A stretch of 64,000 nucleotides of DNA from Rhizobium sp. CG5 (GCF_023701945.1 NZ_JABAEF010000016.1:1-64000), one strand, 5' to 3'; shown: positions 8,392-17,352, counted from the stretch's first letter. Numbers and translations: made by a program. Notes: generated by a model from the letters alone, not told the origin.

Positions 8392-9138
8392 ATGAAACGT
8401 CCCCTGCGTATCCTCTCCTACAATGTTCATAGCTGCTTCGGCACGGATCGCCGGCTCGATCCGGCGCGCATCGCCGACGTGATCGCGTCCTGCAATGCGG
8501 ATATCGTCGCCCTGCAGGAAGTCGACGTCGAGCGGGCGCGAAGCGGCGCCATCGATCAGGCGCAGATGATTGCCGCGCATCTGAAGATGACCGCACATTT
8601 CAATGCCGCACTGCATCTGGAAGAGGAGCGTTACGGCGATGCGTTGATCACCGCGCTTCCGACCCGCCTGGTCAAGGCCGCCGGCCTGCCGTCGAAAGGC
8701 GAACCGCGCGGTGCGCTTTGGGTGGAGGTCATGGTGGGCGAGATCCCGCTGCAGGTCTTCGTCACCCATCTGGGTCTTCTCGGCGGCGAGCGGGTCCGCC
8801 AGACTGAGACATTGATGGGGCCAGGCTGGATGGGCGCCCCGATGCCGGCCAATTCCCGCGTCGTGCTGGCCGGCGATCTCAATGCCGTGCCGCTTTCGGC
8901 CTCCTACAAAATGCTGGCGCGACGCTACCGGGATGCCCAGACGGAGGACGGCCGTGCAGCCAAGGCAACCTTCCCGTCGCGCCTGCCGCTGCTGCGGCTC
9001 GATCATATCATGGTGGGGGAGGGGATCCGGGTTGTGGAGACCAGGGTCGTCAGCGATCGCCTGGCGCGGCGGGCCTCCGATCACCTGCCGCTGCTGGCGG
9101 TGCTGGATCTTGATCCGGCGCCGCAGGCCGATCGCTGA
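8392..9138 (+). CDS. Endonuclease/exonuclease/phosphatase family protein (YbhP-like)
   Basis: A 248-residue protein of the EEP superfamily (metal-dependent phosphoesterases). Visible signature blocks: ILSYNVHS (N-terminal Asn), ALQEVD (metal-binding Glu), VTHLG, LAGDLNA, LDHIMV and ASDHLPL (C-terminal Asp-His). No signal peptide is seen. The ATG at 8392 starts exactly where the family begins; a GTG at 8326 in the same frame would add unrelated residues that overlap the promoter. With the neighbouring PLD-family and YbhN-like genes it reproduces the E. coli ybhP-clsB-ybhN neighbourhood, so the substrate is more likely a lipid head group or phosphodiester than DNA. The gene ends 2 bp from the convergent response-regulator gene. 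Confidence 0.85.
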   Translation: MKRPLRILSYNVHSCFGTDRRLDPARIADVIASCNADIVALQEVDVERARSGAIDQAQMIAAHLKMTAHFNAALHLEEERYGDALITALPTRLVKAAGLPSKGEPRGALWVEVMVGEIPLQVFVTHLGLLGGERVRQTETLMGPGWMGAPMPANSRVVLAGDLNAVPLSASYKMLARRYRDAQTEDGRAAKATFPSRLPLLRLDHIMVGEGIRVVETRVVSDRLARRASDHLPLLAVLDLDPAPQADR

Positions 9139-9140
9139 TA

Positions 9141-9566
9141 TCAGGCGCCGGCGCCTTCCTTCAGCCGCGGCGCGAGAATGAGGCTGGGCGGTGCGTCGTG
9201 AATATCGGCGGCGCGCTGAACGAGGCGCTCGACGAAGCTGACCGCATTCTGCAATCCGTTCATCGTATAGGGCTTCTCGATGGCGCCGATCGCGCCAGCA
9301 AAATCATCGGGAATGCGACGGACATTGCCGGAGACGAAGACGTAAGGGATGCCGTTCTCATTGAGATGCCGGCCGACATCGATCCCGGTGACACCGTCGA
9401 TCAGATGAATATCGACAAAGGCAAAGTCCGGCTGCCGAGCCGCGGCCAGCGCCCGTGCCTCGTCGCTCGACATCGCCTGGCCGACGACGGTATGGCCGGC
9501 CGCCTCCAGCTCGCTTTCCAGCTCCAGTGCCAGAAGGGCCTCGTCTTCTACAATCAGGATCTTCAT
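9141..9566 (-). CDS. Single-domain response regulator
   Basis: A 141-residue receiver domain with no output domain. The acidic pocket is VEDE near the N-terminus, the phospho-acceptor is Asp52 (FVDIHL) and the conserved Lys is Lys98 (IEKPY). Start and stop codons overlap with the upstream LOV kinase (ATGA at 9563-9566), so the two are translationally coupled and probably partners. Single-domain regulators of this kind act as phosphate sinks or by protein-protein contact. In rhizobia several feed into the general stress response. Confidence 0.88.
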   Translation of the reverse strand: MKILIVEDEALLALELESELEAAGHTVVGQAMSSDEARALAAARQPDFAFVDIHLIDGVTGIDVGRHLNENGIPYVFVSGNVRRIPDDFAGAIGAIEKPYTMNGLQNAVSFVERLVQRAADIHDAPPSLILAPRLKEGAGA

Positions 9567-10693
9567 GGATGCGCACCTTCGTGGCTGGGATCGATCGGGA
9601 GGATGAGTGTCGCCACGGCGCGGCCTTTGTCAGAATCCCTGGCCAACCGCGCACCGAGCTGGCGTGCACAGGTGTCGAGGATCAGCCGGGCAAACGCTTC
9701 TTCGTCGGGATTGACCACATTGGCAGCAACCACATCGGCGACCTCGATGAGCAAATGACTGTCCTGATGCTTGACGGTGACCTTGATGAACCCACCGCCC
9801 TGCCGAAGTCCGCGACGAACCGGATCGGCAACCAGTTCGTTGACGATCAGAGCAAGCGGCGAGGCCTTGAGGGCCGGCACCAGAACGGGTGAAAGCTCCA
9901 GTTCCAGCTGGATATCGTCCCGCCGCAGCCCATTGACCATGTCGCTGACCAGTTCACGGGTGAAGGTGGCGACGTCGAACCGGGTGACATCATGGGTCGT
10001 AAACAGCATGCGCTGCACCGTACTCAGCGCCTCGACCCGCTCCAGAACGGAGCGCAATGTGCCGCGGGCCACCTGGTCGTTGCTGGCGCGGGCCTGCAGC
10101 TTGAGGATCGATGCGATGGTCAGCAGGTTGTTCTTGACGCGGTGGTCGACCTCGTGGACCAGCATGGTCTTGGCGACCAGCGCCTGGCGAAGGTCGTGGG
10201 TCCGCTCCTCGACTTCGCGCTCTGCCGCCGCATGGGCCGCGGCCAGGGCCAGTTCGTTGTTCTTGACCTCGGTGAAATCCAGTTGGGAGGCAAAGAAATA
10301 GATGACCTCGCCTTTGGTATCGCGGACCGGGCTCAGATAGAGCGCATTCCAGAACTGCGATCCATCCTTGCGATAGTTGAGGACATTGACCGAGAGGCTC
10401 TGGCTGGCATGAATGGCATTGCGGATCCGTTCCACTGCGGCCTTGTCGGTATCGGGACCCTGGAGAATACGGCAATTGCGGCCGACCATCTCGTCTGGCG
10501 CATAACCGGTGAGGTCGGAAAAGGCCCGGTTGGAGAAGATGATCGGATTATCGTCCTGGCGCGGATCGGTGATGATCATCGACATGCGGGTCGCCTTGAA
10601 GGCGGCGGCGAATGGATCTTCCGACGGCTGCCCGGCCAAAAGGCGGTCTCCTGCGTGCTGCGCGTCGTCTATGGACTGTTGATCGGGATGCAT
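9563..10693 (-). CDS. LOV-domain blue-light sensor histidine kinase (HisKA_2 type) with degenerate ATPase domain
   Basis: A 376-residue protein. Residues 25-145 form a LOV-type PAS domain with the flavin motif GRNCRILQG; Cys74 is the expected photoadduct cysteine, and NYRKDG...FWN follows as in FMN-binding LOV domains. A coiled linker leads to a HisKA_2 dimerisation segment with phospho-acceptor His184 (EVDHRVKNNL). The C-terminal ATPase domain is unusual. The N-box reads NELVADPVRRGL where NELVTNAxKHAF is typical. The G1 box reads DVVAA instead of DDGxG. No GTGLGL (G2) segment is present; EEAFARLI stands in its place. Light sensing is therefore well supported but autophosphorylation is doubtful. 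It is coupled to the response regulator by a 4-nt overlap. Confidence 0.85.
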   Translation of the reverse strand: MHPDQQSIDDAQHAGDRLLAGQPSEDPFAAAFKATRMSMIITDPRQDDNPIIFSNRAFSDLTGYAPDEMVGRNCRILQGPDTDKAAVERIRNAIHASQSLSVNVLNYRKDGSQFWNALYLSPVRDTKGEVIYFFASQLDFTEVKNNELALAAAHAAAEREVEERTHDLRQALVAKTMLVHEVDHRVKNNLLTIASILKLQARASNDQVARGTLRSVLERVEALSTVQRMLFTTHDVTRFDVATFTRELVSDMVNGLRRDDIQLELELSPVLVPALKASPLALIVNELVADPVRRGLRQGGGFIKVTVKHQDSHLLIEVADVVAANVVNPDEEAFARLILDTCARQLGARLARDSDKGRAVATLILPIDPSHEGAHP

Positions 10694-10731
10694 TGACTAT
10701 CCGGACAGGTTACTACGAATGGAGTGACCTA

Positions 10732-10756
10732 AATGGACATGGGCGCCCAAAGTTCC
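10732..10756 (-). promoter_or_regulatory. Weak EcfG-type promoter candidate of the LOV kinase
   Basis: On the minus strand GGAAC (10752-10756), 16 nt, CATT (10732-10735); 39 nt upstream of the ATG at 10693. The -10 has one mismatch to CGTT but also fits the looser GGAAC-N18-TT form described for rhizobial RpoE2. Confidence 0.4.
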
Positions 10757-10836
10757 AGAAATTCCCGAGGGCTTTTAATGGCTCTGCCGCCCGGCAGTCC
10801 GTTCGCCGGGCGAGATCGCTGCATTCGGCGGACTGA

Positions 10837-13716
10837 TCAGGCCCCGCCGCGGCACAGGCGCCGGATCGCATTTTCCAGCGCCGTATGACTGTAGGGTTTC
10901 GACAGCACTTCAGCAAAATCGAGACTGTTGGCTTCGGGAGAACGACTGTCCCCGGTGGCGAAGATCACCGGGATCATCGCAAACCGTTGCCGCAGTTGAT
11001 TGGCAAGGTCGACACCTGAGCCGTCCGGCAGATGGAGGTCGGCCACGAGAATGTCCGGCCGGATCTTATCGACCTCCACCAGGCTTTCGGCGATCGATCC
11101 TGCTTCCAGAACGATCATACCGGCATCCTGCAGAATTTCCGTGGTGGAGAGACGGATCAAGAAATCGTCTTCGCAGAGAAGAACGGTGATCGGTGTATTC
11201 TGGACGGGTTGGACCGCCTGTGGTGCTGAAACCTCGTTCCTGCCTGTCTTTGCAGAGTCAATCACGTGCCGAACCTTCCGTGCCAATTGATCGCGGGTAT
11301 AGGGCTTGTTCAGAAACTGAACGCCCGTATCCAATCGTCCGTCATGGACGATCGAGTTCTCCGTATATCCGGAAGTGAACAAAACGCCAATTTCCGGCTT
11401 GCGTTCCTTGACCTTGCGGGCAAGCTCGGTGCTCTTCATACGCCCCGGCATCACCACGTCGGTAAACAGGAGATCGAAGCCGACGCCGCTTTCCACAATT
11501 GCAAGGCCGCTTGCCGCATCCCGCGATTTCAGCACCTTATAGCCAAGATCGGTCAGCAAGGCCACCGCCGTATCGCGGACCGCATCGTCGTCCTCGACGA
11601 CCAGGATGGTTTCGGATCCGCCCACGGTGGTGGTGGCCGTTGCCGTCAACACATCCTCATCGCTGAGCGACCGGGGCAGGTAGATCTTCACCGTCGTGCC
11701 GGAGCCGACTTCGCTATAGATCTTGATATGACCACCCGACTGCTTGACGAAGCCGTAGACCATCGACAGACCGAGCCCGGTGCCCTTGCCTTCCGGCTTG
11801 GTGGTGAAGAAGGGGTCAAAGACCTTGTCCAGGATATCCTGCGGAATGCCGCCGCCGGTATCGGTCACGGCCAACAGGACATACTGACCGGCGGAGACCT
11901 CGGCGGTGCGGCGCGCATAGTCGTCGTCCAGAAACGCATTGCCGATTTCGATGGTCAGCTTTCCCTGGCCCTGCATGGCATCGCGAGCATTGATGGCAAG
12001 GTTCAGCAGGGCGGTTTCCACATTGGTCGGATCGACCTGCGTATTCCATAGGCCGCCCGCCACCATGGTGTCGATCTCGATCGCTTCACCGATACTGCGG
12101 CGAATGAGATGGTCCATGTCCCGGATCAGCCTGCCAAGATTGACGACCTTGGGGGCCAGCGGCTGGCGCCGGCCAAAGGACAGCAATTGCGAGGCAAGGC
12201 TGGCGCCGCGCATCGTTGCCGTCAGCGCATTGTCCAACTGCTTCATGGCCTTGTCGTTGCCCGAGACATGCTTGGTCAGCAATTGCAGGTTGCCGGTCAC
12301 CACCTGCAGCAGATTGTTGAAATCATGCGCTATGCCGCCGGCCAGATTGCCGATCGCCTCCATCTTCTGGCTCTGGCGCAACACCTCCTGTGTCCGCTCA
12401 AGTTCGCGGGTTCGCTCTTCAACCCGGTTTTCCAGCACCTCTGCCAGATACTCAAGTTGCGCTTCGGTGTTTTTCTGGTCCTCGATATCGGTATTGGTGC
12501 CGATCCATCGCAGCAGGGTTCCATCGGCGCCTCGGCTCGGAATGGCGCGGGTCAGGTGCCAGCGATACTGACCGTCATGGCGCTTCAGCCGAACCTCGAC
12601 ATCGAGCGGGTGTTCGGTGCGTTGCGCTTCGGCCCAGGCTTGCGTGACCTCGGAGCGATCGTCGGGGTGAATGGTGCCACCCAGTTTTTGGCCAATCAGA
12701 TCATCCTGCGTGAGGCCGGTATATTCATAGACACGATCATTGCACCATTCCAGGGTGCCATCCGGCTTGACGGACCAGGCATGGTTGGGGACCGATTGGG
12801 CCAGGGAGCGGAAGCGGCTATCGTTCTCGCGGGCTGCGTCCTCGGCAAGCTTCTGTTCGGTCACCTCATGGCCCTGAACGAAGATACCCGTTGTCTGACC
12901 GTCCTTGTCCTTCAGCGGCTGGAAGATGAAGTCGAGATAGCAGTCTTCCAGCTCGCCATCAGGGCCACGATTGAGCGAGATTTTTGTGGCGCGAGCCTCG
13001 AAGACGTCGCCGCTGGAATAGACCGCATCGAGAACGGTGACGAAGCCCTGGTCGACCACTTCCGGCAAGATATCTGCCACCCGGCGGCCGACCACTTCCG
13101 GTCGGCCGACCAGGCGCCGATAGGAGGCATTGGCGAGATCGAATATGTGGTCCGGACCCCGCAGAACGGCAGTGAAGCTCGGAGCCTGCTCCAGCAGCGA
13201 GCGTAGATAGTAGCGTTCCTCATCAAGCAGGAGATTCTGGTCGCTGAGGGCGCCGGCCCGGTTCAGGATGTCGGTCTGGACCTTCCAGTCGGTGCCTGCC
13301 ATCTGGCGAAGCTTGTGAAATTCCGTGACGTCCACGGTATGCTGCAGGATGAAGGCGGTCTTGCCGTCATCGTCGCGGATCGGTGTGTGGGTGGCGCTCC
13401 AGTAGCGCTCCTCCATCTCGCCGCTGGGAAGGGCGATCGGGTAGGTGATGAGTGGAATGTGATCGACTTTGCCTGTTTCGAAAACGCGGGCCAGCGACGT
13501 CCGCAGCATCCGGCCCGGGCCAGAATTGGGATCGCTCGGGAAAGCATCGAACATTTTCCGGCCCAGAAGATCTTCCCGCTTGCGCATGGTGGCCGCCAGA
13601 TAGGCCACGTTCATGCCAACCATCACCAGGTCCCTGTCGACAAGGACATAGGGATTGGGGGCCTCGTCGAAGAGTTTTTCAAGGTTCAGAGACGTGAGAG
13701 CGGTTTGTCGAAACAT
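10837..13716 (-). CDS. PAS-rich hybrid histidine kinase with two receiver domains
   Basis: A 959-residue cytosolic-looking protein with no membrane segments. Domain order: three PAS/PAC regions (about 1-135, 170-290, 295-415), a coiled coil (420-450), HisKA with His464 in GGIAHDFNNLL, HATPase with N-box NLAINARDA, G1 DTGGG and G2 GTGLGL. Then come REC1 (about 703-815, Asp753 in TDVVMPG) and REC2 (about 842-955, Asp893 in ADLHLPDG). All phosphorelay residues are present, in contrast to the neighbouring LOV kinase. The third PAS has the common PAS_3 look. Signal and partner are unknown. It lies 143 nt upstream of the LOV kinase on the same strand and probably has its own promoter. Confidence 0.9.
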   Translation of the reverse strand: MFRQTALTSLNLEKLFDEAPNPYVLVDRDLVMVGMNVAYLAATMRKREDLLGRKMFDAFPSDPNSGPGRMLRTSLARVFETGKVDHIPLITYPIALPSGEMEERYWSATHTPIRDDDGKTAFILQHTVDVTEFHKLRQMAGTDWKVQTDILNRAGALSDQNLLLDEERYYLRSLLEQAPSFTAVLRGPDHIFDLANASYRRLVGRPEVVGRRVADILPEVVDQGFVTVLDAVYSSGDVFEARATKISLNRGPDGELEDCYLDFIFQPLKDKDGQTTGIFVQGHEVTEQKLAEDAARENDSRFRSLAQSVPNHAWSVKPDGTLEWCNDRVYEYTGLTQDDLIGQKLGGTIHPDDRSEVTQAWAEAQRTEHPLDVEVRLKRHDGQYRWHLTRAIPSRGADGTLLRWIGTNTDIEDQKNTEAQLEYLAEVLENRVEERTRELERTQEVLRQSQKMEAIGNLAGGIAHDFNNLLQVVTGNLQLLTKHVSGNDKAMKQLDNALTATMRGASLASQLLSFGRRQPLAPKVVNLGRLIRDMDHLIRRSIGEAIEIDTMVAGGLWNTQVDPTNVETALLNLAINARDAMQGQGKLTIEIGNAFLDDDYARRTAEVSAGQYVLLAVTDTGGGIPQDILDKVFDPFFTTKPEGKGTGLGLSMVYGFVKQSGGHIKIYSEVGSGTTVKIYLPRSLSDEDVLTATATTTVGGSETILVVEDDDAVRDTAVALLTDLGYKVLKSRDAASGLAIVESGVGFDLLFTDVVMPGRMKSTELARKVKERKPEIGVLFTSGYTENSIVHDGRLDTGVQFLNKPYTRDQLARKVRHVIDSAKTGRNEVSAPQAVQPVQNTPITVLLCEDDFLIRLSTTEILQDAGMIVLEAGSIAESLVEVDKIRPDILVADLHLPDGSGVDLANQLRQRFAMIPVIFATGDSRSPEANSLDFAEVLSKPYSHTALENAIRRLCRGGA

Positions 13717-13847
13717 GGGGCGTCGGAGAACCTTATGGCAAGCTGCAGCTGCAGCACGGTGGCTGAGAAGTGGCGTGCAACGCGCACAGCGTCAAGTCGA
13801 TATACGCGGCATCTTCCCCAAAATTTTACAGGAAAATGCCAAGACGA

Positions 13848-13872
13848 GGAACAAAGCGGCGAAAGCAGGGTT
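13848..13872 (+). promoter_or_regulatory. Possible EcfG-type promoter of the DUF892 gene
   Basis: GGAAC (13848-13852), 16 nt, GGTT (13869-13872), 40 nt before the ATG at 13912; one mismatch to the -10 consensus. Confidence 0.55.
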
Positions 13873-13911
13873 TGGGGCGGGTAAGTTAGAGAAACTCAGG
13901 AGACACCTCAA

Positions 13912-14412
13912 ATGGCAGACAAGACATTGGACGACCTCTTCCATGAAACGCTCAAGGACATCTACTACGCCGAGCGCAAGATCCTGAAGACCCTTCCGAA
14001 GATGGCACGGGCCGCTCAGAATCCGAAGCTCAAGGCTGCGTTCGAGAAGCACAAGGATGAAACCGAAGGCCAGATCGAGCGCTTGCAGCAGGTTTTCGAA
14101 CTGATCGGCAAGCGTCCTCGCGCCAAGACCTGCCCGGCCATCGACGGCATCGTCGAGGAAGGCGAAGAGATCATGGACGAGTTCAAGGGTTCGCCCGCTC
14201 TCGACGCTGGCCTGCTGGCCGTAGCCCAGGCTGTGGAACACTACGAGATCAGCCGCTACGGTACGCTGGGCGCGTGGGCCAAGCAGCTTGGCCATTCGGA
14301 AGCCGTAACGCTTTTGGGGCAGACTTTGCAGGAAGAGTCGAAGACCGACGCTGACCTGTCGAAGCTGGCCGAGACCGCCGTCAATACCGCGGCCCAGAAA
14401 AAAGCGGCGTGA
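13912..14412 (+). CDS. DUF892 / YciE-YciF ferritin-like stress protein
   Basis: A 166-residue, mostly helical protein of the DUF892 (PF05974) ferritin-like family. Helix 1 holds LFHETLKDIYYAERKI, a middle helix has the FEKHKDETEGQIERL pattern with the carboxylates and His expected of a di-iron site, and a later helix has QAVEHYEISRYG. Relatives are induced by osmotic or general stress; the reaction is not established. The ATG at 13912 follows CAGGAGA, and the gene is single, bounded by a candidate EcfG promoter and a strong terminator (14436-14469). Confidence 0.9.
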   Translation: MADKTLDDLFHETLKDIYYAERKILKTLPKMARAAQNPKLKAAFEKHKDETEGQIERLQQVFELIGKRPRAKTCPAIDGIVEEGEEIMDEFKGSPALDAGLLAVAQAVEHYEISRYGTLGAWAKQLGHSEAVTLLGQTLQEESKTDADLSKLAETAVNTAAQKKAA

Positions 14413-14435
14413 TAGCCATACGGTTTCATGCCAAG

Positions 14436-14469
14436 AAGGCCGGGTGCAAATTCTGCACCCGGCCTTTTT
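14436..14469 (+). terminator. Rho-independent terminator after the DUF892 gene
   Basis: A 12-bp perfect stem (AGGCCGGGTGCA / TGCACCCGGCCT) with a 5-nt loop, followed by a T-run, 24 nt after the stop codon. Confidence 0.9.
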
Positions 14470-14495
14470 ATCGTTGAAAAGGACTGACGACGCCG

Positions 14496-14729
14496 TCAGG
14501 CGCCCACCGTCCTGAGTGAAATGTGGCCGCTTGAGAGTTTCCGCATCCGGCCGGTCAGATCCTGCTGGCGCAAAACGATAGCACCCTTCTTGTCGCGGAT
14601 CTGATCCGCTTTGGCCCTGGCCGCCTCGACCGCCAGACGATGGCTCGGATAGACGGGTGACTGGGTGCCATCGAGCAGGAAGATCCAGCCGTTGGGACGG
14701 GGCAGAATATCGCAATACAGTTCTGTCAT
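14496..14729 (-). CDS. Small DUF2188-like protein
   Basis: A 77-residue protein started at the ATG at 14729, directly behind a perfect AGGAGG spaced 7 nt; an upstream in-frame ATG at 14774 has no RBS. It has the pattern of DUF2188-type proteins: a short beta-rich start (ILPRPNGWIFLLDGTQSP), then a helix (HRLAVEAARAKADQI), then a final strand. The function is unknown; similar proteins are common in stress gene sets of rhizobia. It lies between the DUF892 terminator and treZ. Confidence 0.65.
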   Translation of the reverse strand: MTELYCDILPRPNGWIFLLDGTQSPVYPSHRLAVEAARAKADQIRDKKGAIVLRQQDLTGRMRKLSSGHISLRTVGA

Positions 14730-14843
14730 GAAAATGCCTCCTTCGTTGTCGATTTCAAACTGCGAAGGAGGCACTCGGGTTCCATGACCGCCGTTAAAAA
14801 TTCGCAGCGGCCGGTTGCCTTAAACGGATGAGCCCTGTTCTGT

Positions 14844-16691
14844 TTAGGGAGTGTCCGGCAGGCTGGCGCTGCCAACGACCACGCTGAAGGCCGGCAATTG
14901 GCCACTTTGGGCCAGCAGGCCAACGGCCCCGTCCGGCTGTTGATGGACAATCTCGCCCGAGAGCCCCGGCAACGCCTTTTGTGCATCAGTCAAGTTGGCG
15001 CGCAATTGCAGCAGCCGGTCGCCGAGCCTCCAATCGATGGCCAATGTTCCTTCGTCGCCGGTCATAGCCCGGCCTGAATGGCCACCGGCTTTCACCAGTC
15101 CCGGCATCACATGCTGGTGTCGCTTGGCCAGAAGATCGGCCAAAAAGGACCGCTGGTGGCGCCCGTGCGGCGTGTCGGCTTCTGCCGGATCGAGTTTCGA
15201 GGCGAGAAACGTACCGACGGCATTGGGCTCCGGCAGGTCGCCCGGCCCCTGGACCTCAGGGGGGATGGCGCCGAAATTGCGGCCCTCTTCAAGCCGGCTT
15301 TCCCGGTAATCGGCGGCGACGTCGGCCGGATGATCGCAGAAAAACTGGAACGGCCGCGTTGATCCATAGTCCTCGCCCATAAACAGCATCGGGATCTGCG
15401 GCGAGAGAATGAGAATGGCCATCAGCGCTTCGATGACCGGACGATCGGCCAATGTGGTCAGGCGCTCGCCCAGCGCACGGTTGCCGACCTGATCGTGGTT
15501 CTGCAGAAAGTTGACAAAGGCCTGCGGCGGCAGATGGGCGCTTTTTTCGCCGAGCGGGGCTCCGCCGTTCTGGGCCTTCGGTTCACCCTGATAGACATAG
15601 CCTTCGGCCAGAGCACGGCTCAGCCGCCGGAAAACGTCATCGGCAAAATCCTCGAAATTTCCCATTGTCTCACCGGTCGCGATGACATGGGTGACATGGT
15701 GAAAATCGTCGTTCCAGGTGGCGTCATAATAGAGCGGGGTGTCCGGCGCGTCGCGTTCCATCGTCCAGACGGGATTGCGCAGATCCTCGGTCAAGAGATG
15801 AATGTGGCGGCCTGGCAGGTCGTGTCTGAGCCGCGAGGCCAGTTCCAGCAGCATATGCGGCTTTGACCCGTCGTCGGCGATCTGGTCGACGGCGTCGAGA
15901 CGCAGTCCGTCGAGGCGGTACTCGTCCAGCCATTGCAGGGCATTGTCGATGAAGAAATCCCGCACCGGCCGCGCCGAGAAATCGATTGCCGAGCCCCAGG
16001 GCGTGTGGCGGTCGGCATCGAAGAAATCCGGCGCATAATGCGGCAGGGAATTGCCAAACGGGCCGAAGTGATTGTAGACGACATCGAGCAGGACCGACAT
16101 GCCGAGCCCATGGGCTGCATCGACAAAGGCCCGCAACTCGTCGGGCGTGCCATAGGCATGGTGGGGAGCAAAGAGCAGCACGCCTTCATAACCCCAGCCG
16201 CGCTCGCCAGCGAACTCGGCGACGGGCATGATCTCGATGGCCGTGATGCCAAGCTGCTGCAGGGCGCCGAGCCTGGCCTGCGCTGCCGCAAACGTGCCTT
16301 CCGGGGTAAACGTGCCAATGTGCAGCTCATAAAGTACCGTTTCGTGCCATGGCCTGCCCGTCCAATTCGCGTGACGCCATGGATAGGATGCCGGATCAAC
16401 CAGCACGGACGGGCCGAAAACGCCCTGCGGCTGAGACCGGGAGGCCGGATCCGCAACAGCAGTGCCGTCCGGCAGGAGAAAGACATAAGGGGTGCCGGGC
16501 GCGATGTTGGACGCTTTTGCCTCGAACCAACCCTCATCGGTCGGCTGCATTGGTATGTCCTGGGCCTTGTCCTCAGGGTCGATGCGGACGGTGAGCCTGT
16601 CGAGTGCCGGCGCCCAGAGGCGAAAGCATACGGTGCCGTCGCCGGCGATACGGGTGCCCCATTGCCTGAAAGAAGGAGTGTCCTGCTGCAC
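14844..16691 (-). CDS. treZ: Malto-oligosyltrehalose trehalohydrolase TreZ
   Basis: A GH13 enzyme of about 615 residues that cleaves trehalose from the maltooligosyl-trehalose made by TreY. Visible: an N-terminal beta-sandwich (FRLWAPALDRLTVRI), YELHIGTFTPEGTF, the catalytic region GLRLDAVDQI, HLLTEDLRNP, and FVNFLQNHDQVGNRA. Start: I prefer GTG at 16691, because AAGGGG lies 6 nt upstream and a candidate EcfG -10 (16725-16728) would place the transcript start downstream of the alternative ATG at 16733. That ATG has no clear RBS. The gene lies on the same strand as the sigma factor, 142 nt downstream of it. Confidence 0.93.
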   Translation of the reverse strand: MQQDTPSFRQWGTRIAGDGTVCFRLWAPALDRLTVRIDPEDKAQDIPMQPTDEGWFEAKASNIAPGTPYVFLLPDGTAVADPASRSQPQGVFGPSVLVDPASYPWRHANWTGRPWHETVLYELHIGTFTPEGTFAAAQARLGALQQLGITAIEIMPVAEFAGERGWGYEGVLLFAPHHAYGTPDELRAFVDAAHGLGMSVLLDVVYNHFGPFGNSLPHYAPDFFDADRHTPWGSAIDFSARPVRDFFIDNALQWLDEYRLDGLRLDAVDQIADDGSKPHMLLELASRLRHDLPGRHIHLLTEDLRNPVWTMERDAPDTPLYYDATWNDDFHHVTHVIATGETMGNFEDFADDVFRRLSRALAEGYVYQGEPKAQNGGAPLGEKSAHLPPQAFVNFLQNHDQVGNRALGERLTTLADRPVIEALMAILILSPQIPMLFMGEDYGSTRPFQFFCDHPADVAADYRESRLEEGRNFGAIPPEVQGPGDLPEPNAVGTFLASKLDPAEADTPHGRHQRSFLADLLAKRHQHVMPGLVKAGGHSGRAMTGDEGTLAIDWRLGDRLLQLRANLTDAQKALPGLSGEIVHQQPDGAVGLLAQSGQLPAFSVVVGSASLPDTP

Positions 16692-16724
16692 GAAATTCCC
16701 CTTGTTGCCTGAAAGCGGAAAAGG

Positions 16725-16749
16725 AACCGCCATGGGCCAAAAAGGTTCC
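16725..16749 (-). promoter_or_regulatory. Possible EcfG-type promoter of treZ
   Basis: On the minus strand GGAAC (16745-16749), 16 nt, GGTT (16725-16728); 34 nt upstream of the GTG start with the good RBS. The upstream ATG at 16733 would fall inside the promoter. Confidence 0.5.
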
Positions 16750-16833
16750 AGCTGTTCCTGTTTCAGACCATGGATGGTTTAGGAAAGCCGCGTTTCCTGC
16801 GCACGCGGCAAAAAAAACGGCGCCCTGGGGTTT

Positions 16834-17352
16834 TCAGACGGGAACGGCCGGTTCGCCCAGTTCCATGCGAAGTTGATGGCGGGCGCGGTTGAGACGGCTC
16901 TTGACCGTGCCGACGGGACAGCCGCAGATCACGGCGGCATCCTCGTATCGCTCTCCCAGCATGACGACGAGAATGACGATTTCGCGGTGGTGCTGGGGCA
17001 GGCGATTGAGGGCGCGCTTGATATCATCCTGTTGCACCGACCAGTCCTGGCTTGCCTCCGTCGTCAGGCTGTCGGCGACGCAATCGTCCAAGCCGACGGT
17101 CTCGCGGCTGGATTTCTTGATACGCGTACAGAACGTGTTGCGCATGATGGTGAAAAGCCATGACTTCAACCGCGTGCCCGGCTCGAACTTGTCGAGATTG
17201 GCCAGCGCCTTCAGCAACGTTTCCTGGACGAGATCGTCTGCCTCTTCGGGCTTACGGCAGAAGGTACGGGCAAAGGCCCGAAGCGCCGGTATCAGTTCGA
17301 CGACTTTGCGCTCGGCTGATTTGTTGCGTGCTTGGATTGACAATCCCGCCAT
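16834..17352 (-). CDS. ECF sigma factor of the EcfG (general stress response) type
   Basis: A 172-residue sigma factor with sigma2 (DDLVQETLLKALANLDKFEP, then LKSWLFTIMRNTF) and sigma4 (LPQHHREIVILV...EDAAVICGCPVGTVKSRLNRAR). The ICGCxVGTxKSRxNRAR segment and spacing are typical of EcfG/RpoE2 (ECF15) proteins, which direct the general stress response and are held by NepR until PhyR is phosphorylated. Neither phyR nor a nepR is adjacent, so this looks like an EcfG paralogue; a NepR-like gene lies at 35819. An exact EcfG promoter (17389-17414) stands 37 nt upstream, implying positive autoregulation. Start: ATG at 17352, with GGGAGG almost touching it, or TTG at 17343 with better spacing. Confidence 0.88.
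   Translation of the reverse strand: MAGLSIQARNKSAERKVVELIPALRAFARTFCRKPEEADDLVQETLLKALANLDKFEPGTRLKSWLFTIMRNTFCTRIKKSSRETVGLDDCVADSLTTEASQDWSVQQDDIKRALNRLPQHHREIVILVVMLGERYEDAAVICGCPVGTVKSRLNRARHQLRMELGEPAVPV

Noticed and set aside
14759..14783. GGAAC-N17-AGTT (minus strand) before the DUF2188-like gene as an EcfG promoter
   Set aside because: The -10 matches only in its last two bases; too weak to list as a feature, although the position is suitable.
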